A stretch of DNA of 64,000 nt from Tropicibacter alexandrii (GCF_003667315.2 NZ_RCTZ02000007.1:124001-188000), one strand, 5' to 3'; shown: positions 41,357 to 51,119, counted from the first letter of the stretch. Numbers and translations are program-made. Notes: generated by a model not told the origin, from the letters alone.

Positions 41357-42814
41357 ATGTATTTGATTCTGTTGGGAACGCTATTCAATCTGTCGCTGCT
41401 TGGCTGGGCGCTGGGCGCGTTCGACGGGGATGGCGACGACTCCGACGATCGCGACGAGGGCGAAACGCTCGATATCGGCGATGATACCATCGAGATCGGG
41501 GATGACATCCTTGGCGATGACACGCCTGCGGGCGAGGACGATCCGCTATCGGGAGACGACGCCGCCGACATTCCGCTGTCTGGCGACGACGCGGCGGATG
41601 ATCCGCTGACCCCGGCACCGCCGGGAAGCGCCGAGGAAACGCTGCCCGGCCCGGATGGCGACGATACGATCCCGGCTGGTGACCCCGGCGACGGCGACGA
41701 CACCACAGCCGGCGGCGACGACCTGTCAGGCGATGACACCATCCTCGCCATGCAGGGCGACACCGTCACGGGTGGTGCGGGGGCGGATACCTTCTATATC
41801 GCCGGCCCGGACGAAGAGGGCCTGCTGGTGACCGATGGCTTCGGTGCCACGATCACCGATTACGAGCCGGGCATCGACCGCATCCTGACCACCTCGCACC
41901 CCGAGGGCGAGGAACACACGCCCGAGCGCGGCGCGATCTATGACTGGGACGTGCGCGAGGATGGTGTGGCCCTGACCCGCTCCGGCGGCAACGGCGGCAC
42001 GACCCCGGTCGATGTCGTCTTTCTCGAAGGGCTGGAGGTGCCGCCCGAGGACAGCGATGTCGGCGTGCAACTCATCCTCGACCGCACGGTCGAAGAGACT
42101 TTCGATACCGAGGACCTTGACGATTTCTTTGACGCGCCCGCCAATTTCGTCCGCCATATCGACGGCGGGGCCGGGGCCGAGACCTTTGATTACAACACCC
42201 AGACCTCCTCGACCGACCAAGTGCTGGACGGACAGACCGGCGGCAGCGACGACACGGTCGGGTTCTTCGGGTTCCGGTCGGATGTGGACCTTGGCGAGGG
42301 CGATGATACCTATATCGGCCTGTCCGAGATCATCGCCTTGGAGGCGCCTGCGGAACAGGAGGTGTCGGCGGGCGAGGGGAATGACTTCGTCTCGGTCGCG
42401 CGCAGTCTTGTCGATATCGATGGCGGCGCGGGGGACGATTTCCTTTCGGTGACCGAGGCGCTCGGTGGCCGGATGGAAGGCGGTGCGGGCGACGATACCC
42501 TCGTGTCAAACCTGAGCGACGACACGACCGGCACGGGGCTTGCGCCGAACCTTGCCATGATCGGCGGCGCCGGGGCCGACCTGTTCCAGGTCGAGGTCGG
42601 CGACCGCACGCCCATCGTGGCCGATTACGACGAAAGCGAGGATATTCTGTCGATCGTGATGCCGTCGGGCTATGACGGGCCGGGTGAGGTGACGCTTGGC
42701 GCCTCCGCCATCGGCGGGACGGAGATCCGCGTCGACGGGATGGCCGTGGCCACCGTCTATTCTGCGATCTCCGACCCGTCGCTGGTCAATGTCATCCTGA
42801 CCATGGCGGAGTGA
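41357..42814 (+). CDS. Acidic RTX-like calcium-binding repeat protein
   Basis: This 485-residue protein opens with one hydrophobic segment (MYLILLGTLFNLSLLGWALGAF), probably an anchor or uncleaved signal. About 100 residues almost all Asp, Glu, Gly and Pro follow, with repeated SGDDAAD and GDDT units. The rest has scattered RTX-like nonapeptide pieces such as GGAGADTFYI, GGAGAETFDY, GGAGDDFLSV and GGAGADLFQV. Such repeats bind Ca2+ in beta rolls. I prefer the ATG at 41357 over 41351 because the G-run is then 8 bases away. No type I secretion genes are adjacent. Confidence 0.8.
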   Translation: MYLILLGTLFNLSLLGWALGAFDGDGDDSDDRDEGETLDIGDDTIEIGDDILGDDTPAGEDDPLSGDDAADIPLSGDDAADDPLTPAPPGSAEETLPGPDGDDTIPAGDPGDGDDTTAGGDDLSGDDTILAMQGDTVTGGAGADTFYIAGPDEEGLLVTDGFGATITDYEPGIDRILTTSHPEGEEHTPERGAIYDWDVREDGVALTRSGGNGGTTPVDVVFLEGLEVPPEDSDVGVQLILDRTVEETFDTEDLDDFFDAPANFVRHIDGGAGAETFDYNTQTSSTDQVLDGQTGGSDDTVGFFGFRSDVDLGEGDDTYIGLSEIIALEAPAEQEVSAGEGNDFVSVARSLVDIDGGAGDDFLSVTEALGGRMEGGAGDDTLVSNLSDDTTGTGLAPNLAMIGGAGADLFQVEVGDRTPIVADYDESEDILSIVMPSGYDGPGEVTLGASAIGGTEIRVDGMAVATVYSAISDPSLVNVILTMAE

Positions 42815-42830
42815 TCCGCCGCGGCTGCGC

Positions 42831-43736
42831 TCAGGGCAGGTTGAAGACCCGGCTGGGGTGCAATTCGCCCGACTTGTAGATTCCGACGGCGAGCGGCTTG
42901 CCATCGAGGCTGGCCCAAGCCTCGTCGCCATATTCGGCGTCCCCGGCAAAGACCATGCCCGGATTGCCATTGCCCAGCCGCACCGCGCCTTCGGGCGTGG
43001 CGCGCAATTCGGGCAGGTCGTCGAGCCCCAGTTCCAGCGGCAGCAGATGAGTGTCCAGTTCCGGGGTGCGGGCCATGGCCTCGATCTGCTCCAGCGTCAG
43101 GCCCTTTTCGGCCTCGAACGGGCCGGACCAAACGCGACGCAGCTTTTGCACATGGCCGAGGCACCCCAGCACCTCGCCCAGATCGCGCGCGATGGAGCGG
43201 ACATAGCCGCCCTTGCCGCAGACCATTTCCAGCACGGCGGTGTCGGGGTCGGGCCGATCCAGCAGGATCAGGCTTTCGACCCAGAGGGGACGGGCGGCAA
43301 GGTCCATTTCTTCGCCGTCGCGGGCGCGCTTGTAGGCGCGCTCACCATCGACCTTCACCGCCGAGAATTGTGGCGGGACTTGCATGATGTCGCCGATGAA
43401 GCCGCTGAGCGCGGCCTTGATCTCGTCATCCGAGGGGCGGGCCTCGGAGCGGGCGATGACCTCGCCCTCGGCATCGTCGGTATTGGTCGCGGCGCCGAGA
43501 TTGACGGTAAAGACATAGGCCTTGAGCGCGTCGGTGATGTAGGGGACGGTCTTGGTTGCCTCGCCCAAGGCTATCGCCAGCACGCCTGTCGCTTCGGGGT
43601 CGAGCGTGCCCGCATGGCCTGCCTTCTTTGCGTCCAAAGCCCAGCGGACCTTGCCGACCACCGCGGTCGAGGTCAGCCCGGCCGGTTTGTCCACCACCAG
43701 CCAACCGGAAATATCGCGACCCTTCTTGCGTGCCAT
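42831..43736 (-). CDS. truB: tRNA pseudouridine(55) synthase
   Basis: This 301-residue enzyme makes pseudouridine at U55 in the T loop of tRNAs. The N terminus has [20 protein letters not shown] and the catalytic Asp in [18 protein letters not shown]. The later [22 protein letters not shown] and GTL-type RNA-contact [19 protein letters not shown] follow. AGGAGG lies before the ATG. It is convergent with the RTX-like gene. rbfA and rpsO, frequent neighbours, are not adjacent here. Confidence 0.96.
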   Translation of the reverse strand: MARKKGRDISGWLVVDKPAGLTSTAVVGKVRWALDAKKAGHAGTLDPEATGVLAIALGEATKTVPYITDALKAYVFTVNLGAATNTDDAEGEVIARSEARPSDDEIKAALSGFIGDIMQVPPQFSAVKVDGERAYKRARDGEEMDLAARPLWVESLILLDRPDPDTAVLEMVCGKGGYVRSIARDLGEVLGCLGHVQKLRRVWSGPFEAEKGLTLEQIEAMARTPELDTHLLPLELGLDDLPELRATPEGAVRLGNGNPGMVFAGDAEYGDEAWASLDGKPLAVGIYKSGELHPSRVFNLP

Positions 43737-43785
43737 GCCGTGCCTCCTGTCAAGGCGGGCCGCGTAGCAAGCCGCGCGGGGGCTG

Positions 43786-45165
43786 TCAATTCGACTGCGA
43801 CAGGGCGACGGGTTCTGGACGCTGGAAATGCAGCAGTCCGGTCCGCCATGTCAGCCAGACCGCACCGGCGGCCCCGGCGATATTGGCGGCCAGCGCGGCG
43901 GCCAGCACGCCGCCATAGCCCAGCCCCCAGACCCCAAGCCACGCCAGTGGCACGTAGACCAGCGCGATGCGCGCCGCCGACAGCCCCATGGCGTGCACGG
44001 CCCGGTCGCGCGCGTTCAACGCCGCATTGCCGGTGACTAGGATGCCGTAACCGAAAAAGCCCAAACCGACGACGCGCAGGTATTGCGCCGCATAGGGGGC
44101 CGCGTCGCCATCATTGGCGACCAGCCGCGCCAAAGGATCGGCGAAGAGCATCAGCGCGGTGGCCAGCGCCGCGCCGTAGCCCGCACACAGGAAGAAGGTC
44201 AGCCGGGTCGCGGCCTGCGCCCGTGCAGGCCGGTCCGCGCCCCAAGCCTGACCCACGACCGGGCCAATGCCCGCCGACAGCGCCAGCATCGGCAGGACCA
44301 GCAGCGATTGCACCCGCGTCGCCGCGCCGAAACCCGCAACGGCGACTTCTCCCAGCGTGGCTACGGCGGCGGTGACGAAAGACAGGCCAAGCGGGTTGAT
44401 CGCATTCGACAGCGCCGCCGGGCCGCCGATCCGCGCGATGCGGCGCAGCGATTGGCCCAAACCCTTCAGGCAGGCGCGATCCACCGACAGCCGGCCGCTG
44501 GCAATGGCAAAGACCAACAGGCCGCCAAAGCCCAAGACCCGCGCGATGCAGGTCGCGATGCCCGCACCTTCGGTGCCAAGCGCAGGCACGGGTCCCCAGC
44601 CAAAGATGAAGATCGGGTCGAGCGCGACGTTGATCACCGATTGCGAGATCATCACCGTCGCGGCGATCTGCGACTCGCCGCCGGCCCGAAAGACCGCGTT
44701 CAGCCCCATGCCCGCGACCATCGGCGCGAAGGACAGACACCACCACGGCACATAGGCCAGCACCTTGTCCAGCACGGCCCCCTCGGCGCCCATGGCGGCG
44801 AACACGAAGGGCGCGGCCAGCCAGAACGCGGTCGCGGCCACGACTGCCAGGATGGCGGCAAAGATCAGCGCTTGCAGGGCAAGCCGGGCGGATTGCGCCT
44901 CTGAGCCGCCGGTGCGGCCCAACTCTTGGCTGACGACGGCAGAGGTGCCCGCGCCCATGCCGATGGCCAACGAGGTCAGCGCGACGATGGCCGGGTAGAC
45001 GAAGCCGATGGCGGCGAGATCATCGGCACCCGCGCGCGCAAGGAATGTCGCGTCTGCGAGGCCAACATAGAGCACGCCGGCGATGCCGATGGTCATAGGT
45101 GCGGAAACGCGCCACAGGGCGCGGGCGACGGGGCCCTGGGTCAGGTCTCTTTTGGCGGTGCTCAT
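43786..45165 (-). CDS. MATE-family efflux transporter
   Basis: This 459-residue, 12-segment transporter has the MATE N terminus [43 protein letters not shown] and matching second-half repeats ([25 protein letters not shown]). It exports cationic drugs or other toxic compounds with Na+ or H+. It ends 49 bases before the truB start. The region upstream of the ATG carries two TTCGAA palindromes, which lie between it and the SUKH-like gene. Confidence 0.9.
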   Translation of the reverse strand: MSTAKRDLTQGPVARALWRVSAPMTIGIAGVLYVGLADATFLARAGADDLAAIGFVYPAIVALTSLAIGMGAGTSAVVSQELGRTGGSEAQSARLALQALIFAAILAVVAATAFWLAAPFVFAAMGAEGAVLDKVLAYVPWWCLSFAPMVAGMGLNAVFRAGGESQIAATVMISQSVINVALDPIFIFGWGPVPALGTEGAGIATCIARVLGFGGLLVFAIASGRLSVDRACLKGLGQSLRRIARIGGPAALSNAINPLGLSFVTAAVATLGEVAVAGFGAATRVQSLLVLPMLALSAGIGPVVGQAWGADRPARAQAATRLTFFLCAGYGAALATALMLFADPLARLVANDGDAAPYAAQYLRVVGLGFFGYGILVTGNAALNARDRAVHAMGLSAARIALVYVPLAWLGVWGLGYGGVLAAALAANIAGAAGAVWLTWRTGLLHFQRPEPVALSQSN

Positions 45166-45226
45166 TGCCTGACAACACCGCCGCCGCGCTTGGGTTCCCG
45201 CGCGTGTCGCTGCGCGTTGCGGGGTG

Positions 45227-45248
45227 CAAGGCGCTTCGAAGCGCCTTG
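45227..45248. repeat. TTCGAA-core palindrome 7, identical to palindrome 1
   Basis: Perfect 22-base palindrome upstream of the MATE gene. Confidence 0.75.
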
Positions 45249-45250
45249 TC

Positions 45251-45272
45251 CAAGCGCGTTCGAACGCGCTTT
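45251..45272. repeat. TTCGAA-core palindrome 8 (CAAG-CGCG-TTCGAA-CGCG-CTTT)
   Basis: Palindromic except for its last base. It is two bases from palindrome 7, as palindromes 2 and 3 are from each other. Confidence 0.7.
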
Positions 45273-45291
45273 CCCGCGCAGGTGGCAGATG

Positions 45292-45897
45292 TCACGCCCG
45301 GATCAGGGTTTGACCGAAGCCACCGAAATGCAGGCGGTGCGACGCGTCATGCGTCCAAAAGCCGGTCCAGCCCGGAGCTAGGGCGGGGTGCGTCCAGAGC
45401 AGCACCGGGCAATCGGCTGGCCGGATTTCGAAATCCGGCTCTTCACGCGTTTCGAAACGCGTGCCCAAGCCGAAGAAACCGTTGACGAGGACCGTCAGGA
45501 TCAACGCGTCCTCACAGGTCATGGAGAGCGGGCACCACCTGTCCGGATGCAGATTGTCATCGCCATAGAGCCAATCCCCCTTGACCAGCACCTGTTCGGG
45601 GGCCGACGAAGCAAAATCCAATCGCCAAACACATTGGTTTTCCGTGATCAGCGGTAGGATGCCGTCGGCGTCTGGCTGCATATCCTCTGGCCGCCATATT
45701 TGGTCCTGAACGCTCCGCAAGGGACTGTTTTGGCTGTCGCTGCTGGAGAAACCGGGACCCAATGCATCCGATACGGAAATGACACGCGGCAGCGCGGCGG
45801 GCAGACCGGGGCAGGGCGCGGACGGGGGCAAGGCCGCGTCCTGCCCGGCCCAATCAAGGATCAGCGCCAGCGCGTCGTCAATGGCGCCGATCCGCAA
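45292..45897 (-). CDS. SUKH (SMI1/KNR4)-like protein carrying two inserted TTCGAA palindromes
   Basis: This 201-residue protein starts at a TTG 3 bases after the metG stop, so it is probably coupled to metG; no upstream ATG is available. The central part GILPLITENQCVWRLDF and QVLVKGDWLYGDD resembles the SUKH fold used by immunity proteins. Residues 146-160 (TRFETREEPDFEIRP) are encoded by two perfect 20-base palindromes with TTCGAA cores, which look like an in-frame insertion. The identity is uncertain. Immunity or a regulatory role is only an inference, as no toxin gene is adjacent. Confidence 0.55.
   Translation of the reverse strand: MRIGAIDDALALILDWAGQDAALPPSAPCPGLPAALPRVISVSDALGPGFSSSDSQNSPLRSVQDQIWRPEDMQPDADGILPLITENQCVWRLDFASSAPEQVLVKGDWLYGDDNLHPDRWCPLSMTCEDALILTVLVNGFFGLGTRFETREEPDFEIRPADCPVLLWTHPALAPGWTGFWTHDASHRLHFGGFGQTLIRA
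45420..45439. repeat. TTCGAA-core palindrome 9, inside the SUKH-like gene
   Basis: Perfect 20-base palindrome: GCCGGATTTCGAA and complement. It encodes PDFEIRP on the minus strand. Confidence 0.75.
45444..45463. repeat. TTCGAA-core palindrome 10, inside the SUKH-like gene
   Basis: Perfect 20-base palindrome: CACGCGTTTCGAA and complement. It lies 4 bases from palindrome 9 and encodes TRFETR. Confidence 0.75.
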
Positions 45898-45900
45898 GGC

Positions 45901-47613
45901 TCAGTCCCGCACCCCGGCGAAACGTTCGGCCCATTCCTCGCGCTCGGCATCGGTGATCTTGCGGAAGGTCACGTCGGGCACGGTGAAGGCATGGCCCTCT
46001 TTCAACACCTCCAGCGCGGCGGCCACGTCGGTGGGCCATTCGGCGTCGGTGGCGTGCATGGCCTCCAGCAATTCGGCGCTGGCATCGGGGATGAACGGCG
46101 CGGAGATCACCGCGTAGAGACGGATCATGTTCAGCGCGAGGCGGATTTGCATCGCGGCCTGTTCCGGATCGGTCTTGAAGGTCGACCAAGGGGCGACCTC
46201 TTGCAGATACTCGTTGCCCATGACCCAAGCGGCGCGCAGCGCGGCGGCCGCCTTGCGGATTTCGACTGCCTCCATGTGCGCTTCGTATTCGCGGATCTTG
46301 GCTGTCAGGTCGGCGATCAGCTGCTCCTCGCGTGCGCCGCGCTGGCCGCCCTCGGGGACGGCCTCCGAGAACTTCGAGCGGCAGAACTTCGTCACGCGGC
46401 TGGCAAAGTTGCCCAGCACGTCGGCGAGGTCCTTGTTGACGCCCGACTGGAACGATTCCCACGTGAATTCGCTGTCCGAGGTTTCCGGCACATGGCTCAG
46501 CAGCCACCAGCGCCAGTAATCCGCCGGAAGGATGTCCAAGGCCTGATCCATGAACACGCCGCGCCCGCGCGAGGTGCTGAACTGGCCGCCGTCATAGTTC
46601 AGGTAGTTGAAGGACTTGATGTAATCGACCAGCTTCCACGGCTCGTTCGAGCCGAGGATGGTGCAGGGGAAGGACAGGGTGTGGAAGGGGACGTTGTCCT
46701 TGCCCATGAACTGGGTGTAGCGGACATCATCCGCACCCTTGTCGGTGCGCCACCAGCGCTCCCAATCGTCGCCTTTGCCGGCCTCGACCCATTCCTGCGC
46801 GCAGGCGATGTATTCGATGGGCGCGTCGAACCAGACGTAGAAGACCTTGCCCTCCATGCCCGGCCAGTCCTGATCGCCCTTCTTGACCGGCACACCCCAG
46901 TCGAGGTCGCGGGTGATGCCGCGATCCTGCAAGCCGTCGCCGTCGTTCAGCCATTTCTTGGCAATCGAGGTGGTCAGCACCGGCCAGCCCTCGCGCGTGT
47001 CGATCCACTTTTCCAGACGGTCCTTCATGGTGGATTGGCGCAGGTACAGGTGCTTGGTCTCGCGCATTTCCAGATCGGTGGAGCCGGAAATCGTCGAATG
47101 CGGGTTGATCAGGTCGACGGGGTCGAGCTGCTTGGTGCAGTTGTCGCACTGGTCGCCGCGCGCCGATTCAAAACCGCAATTCGGGCAGGTGCCCTCGATA
47201 TAGCGGTCAGGCAGGAAGCGGCCGTCGGCCTTGGAATACATCTGGGTCTCGCTGACCTCACGGATCAGGCCCTCACGCTCCAGCGCGCCCGCGAAATGCT
47301 GGGTCAGCGCATGGTTCTGCGGGCTGGACGAGCGCCCGAAATGGTCGAAAGACAGGCGGAAGCCCTTGGCGATCTCGGCCTGCACCTGATGCAGTTCGGC
47401 GCAATACTCGGCCACGGGCTTGCCCGCCTTGGCAGCGGCCAGTTCCGCAGGCGTGCCGTGTTCGTCCGTGGCGCAGAGGAACAGCACCTCGTGACCGCGC
47501 GCGCGCAGGTAGCGGGCATAGAGATCGGCGGGCAGTTGGGACCCAACCAGATTGCCCAGATGCTTGATCCCGTTGATGTACGGAATCGCGGAGGTGATGA
47601 GGTGGCGCGCCAT
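45901..47613 (-). CDS. metG: Methionyl-tRNA synthetase
   Basis: This 570-residue class I synthetase has the HIGH-type motif [19 protein letters not shown] at the N terminus, two CxxC zinc pairs in [17 protein letters not shown] near residue 145 and a KMSKS-like loop [16 protein letters not shown] near residue 350. The anticodon domain occupies the C-terminal third. It lacks the C-terminal dimerisation (EMAP-like) domain. The ATG at 47613 ([15 protein letters not shown]) has AAGGAAGAG upstream. Confidence 0.97.
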   Translation of the reverse strand: MARHLITSAIPYINGIKHLGNLVGSQLPADLYARYLRARGHEVLFLCATDEHGTPAELAAAKAGKPVAEYCAELHQVQAEIAKGFRLSFDHFGRSSSPQNHALTQHFAGALEREGLIREVSETQMYSKADGRFLPDRYIEGTCPNCGFESARGDQCDNCTKQLDPVDLINPHSTISGSTDLEMRETKHLYLRQSTMKDRLEKWIDTREGWPVLTTSIAKKWLNDGDGLQDRGITRDLDWGVPVKKGDQDWPGMEGKVFYVWFDAPIEYIACAQEWVEAGKGDDWERWWRTDKGADDVRYTQFMGKDNVPFHTLSFPCTILGSNEPWKLVDYIKSFNYLNYDGGQFSTSRGRGVFMDQALDILPADYWRWWLLSHVPETSDSEFTWESFQSGVNKDLADVLGNFASRVTKFCRSKFSEAVPEGGQRGAREEQLIADLTAKIREYEAHMEAVEIRKAAAALRAAWVMGNEYLQEVAPWSTFKTDPEQAAMQIRLALNMIRLYAVISAPFIPDASAELLEAMHATDAEWPTDVAAALEVLKEGHAFTVPDVTFRKITDAEREEWAERFAGVRD

Positions 47614-47758
47614 GTGTCTCTTCCTTTGCAGGTCTTGCACGCGGTTTAACGCGGCGATGCGCGACTGGCCAGTGGGCAGCTGCAGGCTTTGGCGGATCGC
47701 GCGATCCGTGTTAGACTACCGCCATAGTTGAAATCATTTCATTGGAAAGGGGAGTCTG

Positions 47759-48079
47759 ATGACGGACGACACCCATTTAGGCCTGCCGGTCGGCGATCAC
47801 GACATGAGCCACGGCACGCAGGTCACGTCAGTTCGCAGTTTCGATCATGGCGGCAAGGCGGTCGAGATCGCCGCCACCTACGAGGTCAAGGTCAACGGCG
47901 TCGCGCGGCAGTTGCATTTCTCGGTCGGGCAGGATGGCAAGGTTACCTCCCATCTGCGGCCTTACGTGGCCTACGACTCGCTCGTCGACATGGTCAAGGA
48001 CATCATCGACCACTATCCCGACGATTTCGGCCCCGCGCCGCAGGGCGGTCATGGCGACCACCATGGGCACGGAGGGTGA
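47759..48079 (+). CDS. Small His-rich protein preceding the tyrosinase
   Basis: This 106-residue protein has a middle region VEIAATYEVKVNGVARQLHFSVGQDGKVTSHLRPYVAYDSLVDMVKDIIDHYPDDFG and a C-terminal tail GGHGDHHGHGG. I do not recognise the fold. It has no signal peptide. AAAGGGGAG precedes the ATG, and the tyrosinase gene follows after 3 bases, so the two are co-expressed. The His tail could bind copper for delivery to the tyrosinase, in the manner of a caddie protein, although it is not a MelC1 homologue by sequence. That role is inference. Confidence 0.8.
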   Translation: MTDDTHLGLPVGDHDMSHGTQVTSVRSFDHGGKAVEIAATYEVKVNGVARQLHFSVGQDGKVTSHLRPYVAYDSLVDMVKDIIDHYPDDFGPAPQGGHGDHHGHGG

Positions 48080-48082
48080 GCC

Positions 48083-49030
48083 ATGCGCAAGGATATCATG
48101 AGCGACGCCACCGCGCGGGCCGACTATATCGACGGGGTCAAGGCGCTGAAGGCCACCCCGGCGGACGATCCGCGCTATTCGCGCTATGACTGGTACGTGC
48201 TGTGGCACGCCGCAACGATGATGACGATGACCCCGCCGGGCAATTCGGCAGGGCGCAACGCGGCCCATAGCGGTCCGGCCTTTCTGCCGTGGCACCGCTA
48301 TTACCTGAAACGGTTCGAGGCCGAGATCGCGCAGGCCTTGGGCAAGCCGGATTTCGCGCTGCCCTATTGGAACTGGGTGGCCGATGGCGCACTGGGCGAG
48401 ACGGATCAGGGCAACGCGCCGATCTGGGGGCTGGACGCCATGGGGGGCAGCGGCTCGCCCGTTGCAAGCGGGCCCTTCGCCTATGACCCGACCGACCCGG
48501 ACACATGGGTCGTGCGGATCGAGCTGCGCCCGTCGGGGCTGTTCCTCGTGGAGCGGGGGCTGAACCGGATGATCCAGCAAGCGGGCATTCGGCGGTTGCC
48601 GAACACCGGCTCGGTGGCGCGGACCTTGCTGCGCGGCGATTACGACGCTGCGCCGTGGGATCGCAGTTCGCTGCCCAGCTTCCGCAACGAGCTGGAAGGT
48701 TGGCGGGGCGAGGGCATGCACAACCGGGTGCATGGGTTCGTCGGCGGGGATATGGGCTTTGGCCATTCGCCGAACGACCCGATCTTTTTCCTGCACCACT
48801 GCAATGTCGATCGAATCTGGGCCTTCTGGCAGCAGCGCAACGGCGCGGCGACCTACCTGCCGCTGGACAGCGCACCGGCCGACCTGATGCGCCATCGCGT
48901 GTCCGACCCGCTTTACACTTTGCCGGGCGATCCGGGGGCAAGCGGGGCGGTGATCTCGGACATGTTCGCCGATCCCTCGGCCAGCTACGATTCGCTGTCG
49001 GATTTGGCGGATTTGGCCGTCGTCGTCTGA
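48083..49030 (+). CDS. Tyrosinase-family copper oxidase
   Basis: This 315-residue protein has type 3 copper site A: His in WYVLWHAATMM, His in NAAHSGPAFLPWHRYYLKRFE (the AHSGPAFLPWHR pattern is diagnostic). Site B is GMHNRVHGFVGGDM and PNDPIFFLHHCNVDRIWAFWQQ, with three His. It oxidises phenols or catechols; monophenolase versus diphenolase activity cannot be told. There is no signal peptide. It follows the His-rich gene and its last 46 bases overlap the convergent MFS gene. Confidence 0.93.
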   Translation: MRKDIMSDATARADYIDGVKALKATPADDPRYSRYDWYVLWHAATMMTMTPPGNSAGRNAAHSGPAFLPWHRYYLKRFEAEIAQALGKPDFALPYWNWVADGALGETDQGNAPIWGLDAMGGSGSPVASGPFAYDPTDPDTWVVRIELRPSGLFLVERGLNRMIQQAGIRRLPNTGSVARTLLRGDYDAAPWDRSSLPSFRNELEGWRGEGMHNRVHGFVGGDMGFGHSPNDPIFFLHHCNVDRIWAFWQQRNGAATYLPLDSAPADLMRHRVSDPLYTLPGDPGASGAVISDMFADPSASYDSLSDLADLAVVV

Positions 49031-50235
49031 GAGCGCAGCTGCTTGAGCAGGTTGCCGACCCCGAAGGAGGTCCGCGGCATGTAAACATAGCGCGTGCGCG
49101 CCTGCGTCGGACGGGCGCGCATCCGGATCAGGCCAAACACCACCAGCGCCGCGTGCCCCAGCGCGATCAGCGCGAACAGGGCAGGCGGGCCGAACCGCTC
49201 GATCAGGCTGGACGCGACCCAAGGGGCCGCGATGGCGCCGACCGCGTACCAGAACATCAGCGCGGCGGACAGTTCGACCCGCTCGCGGGTCTCGGCAAAG
49301 TCATGGGCATGGGCCGCCGAGACCGAGTAGATCGGAAAGGTGGTCAGGCCGAACACGGCGGCGGTCAGCATGATGCCGGTGGTCGGCAGGCCGGTGGCGG
49401 TGGCGGTGAAGAGACACGACGCGATGGCCGCGACCGACAGCCAGATCAGCACATGCCGCCGGTCATAGCGGTCGGCGAGCCAGCCCACCGGGTATTGGCT
49501 GAGCGCGCCGCCCGCCACGAAAGCCGCGAGAAAGATGGCGATCTGCCCGGTTTCCAGCCCCACGCCGGTGCCGTAGATCGGCCCGACCATGCGAAAGGAC
49601 GCCCCCGACAGCGCGGCGACCAGCACGCCCGCCACGGCCAGCGGCGAGCGGTCCCAAGCGAGGCGCGGGTGTAGGCGGGGCGCGGCGGGCGTTTCCGGCT
49701 GGGGCAGGCGGGTCAGCGTCATCGGCATCAGCGCCGCACAGCAGATAAGCGCCAGCAGCGTGTAGCTGATATAATGCGCAGGCGGCAGGACCGAGATGAT
49801 CAGCTGCGCGCCAAGGCTGGCGGTGATGTCGGTCAGGCGGTACGCGCCCATGGCGCGGCCCCGGTTGGCATTGGTGACCTTGGCCTGAAGCCAAGCCTCG
49901 ATCACCGTGTAGCAGCCTGCGACGCAAAGGCCCTGCGCGACGCGCAGGCCCATCCACGCATATGCATTGTCCGTCAGAACGTGCCCGAGGATGCCCATCG
50001 TCCCCAGCGCGGTGAAGGCCGAGAAGGCGCGGGCATGGCCCACCGCCCCCATGAGCCGTGGCGCCCACCAGCAGCCGATGAAGAATCCCATGAAATGCGC
50101 CGAGCCCAGAAGGCCGATTTGCGGCGTGGTGAAATTCAGCGCGATGCCGGACAGCGCGTCCAGCGGCCCAAGGCCGCCCGACGACAGTTGGAGAAGGATG
50201 ACGGACAGGAAGAGGGCGGCGAAGGAGAGGGGCAT
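48985..50235 (-). CDS. MFS transporter (YcaD-like)
   Basis: This 416-residue, 12-segment transporter has LGSAHFMGFFIGCWWAPRLMGAVGHARAF, GLCVAGCYTVIEAWLQAKVTNANRGRAMGAYRL, and PVGWLADRYDRRHVLIWLS, typical of the YcaD branch of MFS. The substrate is unknown. Its C-terminal end, a Ser/Lys-rich tail (TTTAKSAKSDSES), is encoded opposite the tyrosinase C terminus. The imuA gene lies upstream on the same strand after a 230-base gap without a recognisable gene. Confidence 0.85.
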   Translation of the reverse strand: MPLSFAALFLSVILLQLSSGGLGPLDALSGIALNFTTPQIGLLGSAHFMGFFIGCWWAPRLMGAVGHARAFSAFTALGTMGILGHVLTDNAYAWMGLRVAQGLCVAGCYTVIEAWLQAKVTNANRGRAMGAYRLTDITASLGAQLIISVLPPAHYISYTLLALICCAALMPMTLTRLPQPETPAAPRLHPRLAWDRSPLAVAGVLVAALSGASFRMVGPIYGTGVGLETGQIAIFLAAFVAGGALSQYPVGWLADRYDRRHVLIWLSVAAIASCLFTATATGLPTTGIMLTAAVFGLTTFPIYSVSAAHAHDFAETRERVELSAALMFWYAVGAIAAPWVASSLIERFGPPALFALIALGHAALVVFGLIRMRARPTQARTRYVYMPRTSFGVGNLLKQLRSQTTTAKSAKSDSES

Positions 50236-50465
50236 GTCGAGGTCTTGGCGGCTTGGCGCGGGTGGGTCTGGCCCGCTGGCGACGGGTTTGGTCGTTTGTG
50301 GCGGTTGCGACGGTTCTCCCTTGGTCGTGGGGGCGGCGGTTGTGGCCGAGCCTCAGGCACAGTGCCGGCTTGCCCCCATCCGCGCCTCCCGCCCTCAAAG
50401 ACTGGCGCCATGCGACCTTCGCCCGTGCGGGGGCGGGGGGCAACCCCGCTTTCACCCTGCCGCTT
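50236..50465. other. Gap between imuA and the MFS gene
   Basis: 230 GC-rich bases. I find no convincing gene. imuB, which would usually follow imuA, cannot be recognised here, even as a fragment. Confidence 0.5.
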
Positions 50466-51119
50466 TCATCCCACCATGGCCAGCGGCACGCTTTGGGCCG
50501 CGCCAATCGCCGCCCCGGGGGACACCTCGCGTAGCGCGGGTCGGCCCCCCGCCTCCCTTTCGAGGACCAAGTACCAGCTGCGCGGCGGATACATTCGCGC
50601 CCTCAGCCGCGTCAGCCGCCATGCTCCGGGCCAGAACGGATCCAGCCGCCACCGCGTCTCGATCGCCTGCGCGCCGCCATCGTCGGGCGTCAGCACCAGC
50701 CCCAGCGGCATCCCCATCCCGGCGCGTGCCCCGGCTTCGGCTGCCAGATGTAGACGGCGCACGGGGGTGATCCCCGGCGGCGCCGTCAGTTCCATCGCCA
50801 CCACCGGCGCAGCCCCGCTGCGCAGGCTTTCCTCCATCGTCCAGAACATGTCCCCGGACTTTTCGGGACGCACGCGCAGCAACTGCCCCGCATCCATGAG
50901 CCCGCGAATCCCCGGCGCGGTCATCTCTTCCCCCGTTCGGTCCGGGGCGATCCAGATCAGCGGCCCCCCGGCCCGCGCCGCGATCCACAGCGCCAGCGTC
51001 CAGCGCGCCGGGCCGCAGATCTCGTGTACCCGTGCCAGCGGAAAGGACACCTCCCCCCACAGCGTCAGGGCCGGGCGGCTGTCGTGATGGCGGCGGGTCA
51101 GGCAGGGGTGATGAGACAT
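50466..51119 (-). CDS. imuA: ImuA-like SOS mutagenesis accessory protein
   Basis: This 217-residue protein has the pattern of ImuA, a RecA-related accessory of the ImuB-DnaE2 mutasome: VHEICGPARWTLALWIAARAGGPLIWIAPD, then LLRVRPEKSGDMFWTMEESLRSGAAPVVAMELTAPPGITPVRRLHLAAEAGARAGM and ETRWRLDPF. A GTTC-N7-GTTC SOS box lies 17 bases upstream of the ATG. It should thus be induced by DNA damage through LexA. The usual partners imuB and dnaE2 are not downstream; an MFS gene follows. Confidence 0.8.
   Translation of the reverse strand: MSHHPCLTRRHHDSRPALTLWGEVSFPLARVHEICGPARWTLALWIAARAGGPLIWIAPDRTGEEMTAPGIRGLMDAGQLLRVRPEKSGDMFWTMEESLRSGAAPVVAMELTAPPGITPVRRLHLAAEAGARAGMGMPLGLVLTPDDGGAQAIETRWRLDPFWPGAWRLTRLRARMYPPRSWYLVLEREAGGRPALREVSPGAAIGAAQSVPLAMVG

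Noticed and set aside
45292-45897. Polymorphic toxin-immunity locus
   Set aside because: The SUKH-like match is weak and no toxin gene is adjacent; the gene follows metG.
50236-50465. Remnant of imuB after imuA
   Set aside because: I could not recognise any Y-family polymerase motif in any frame of the 230 bases.
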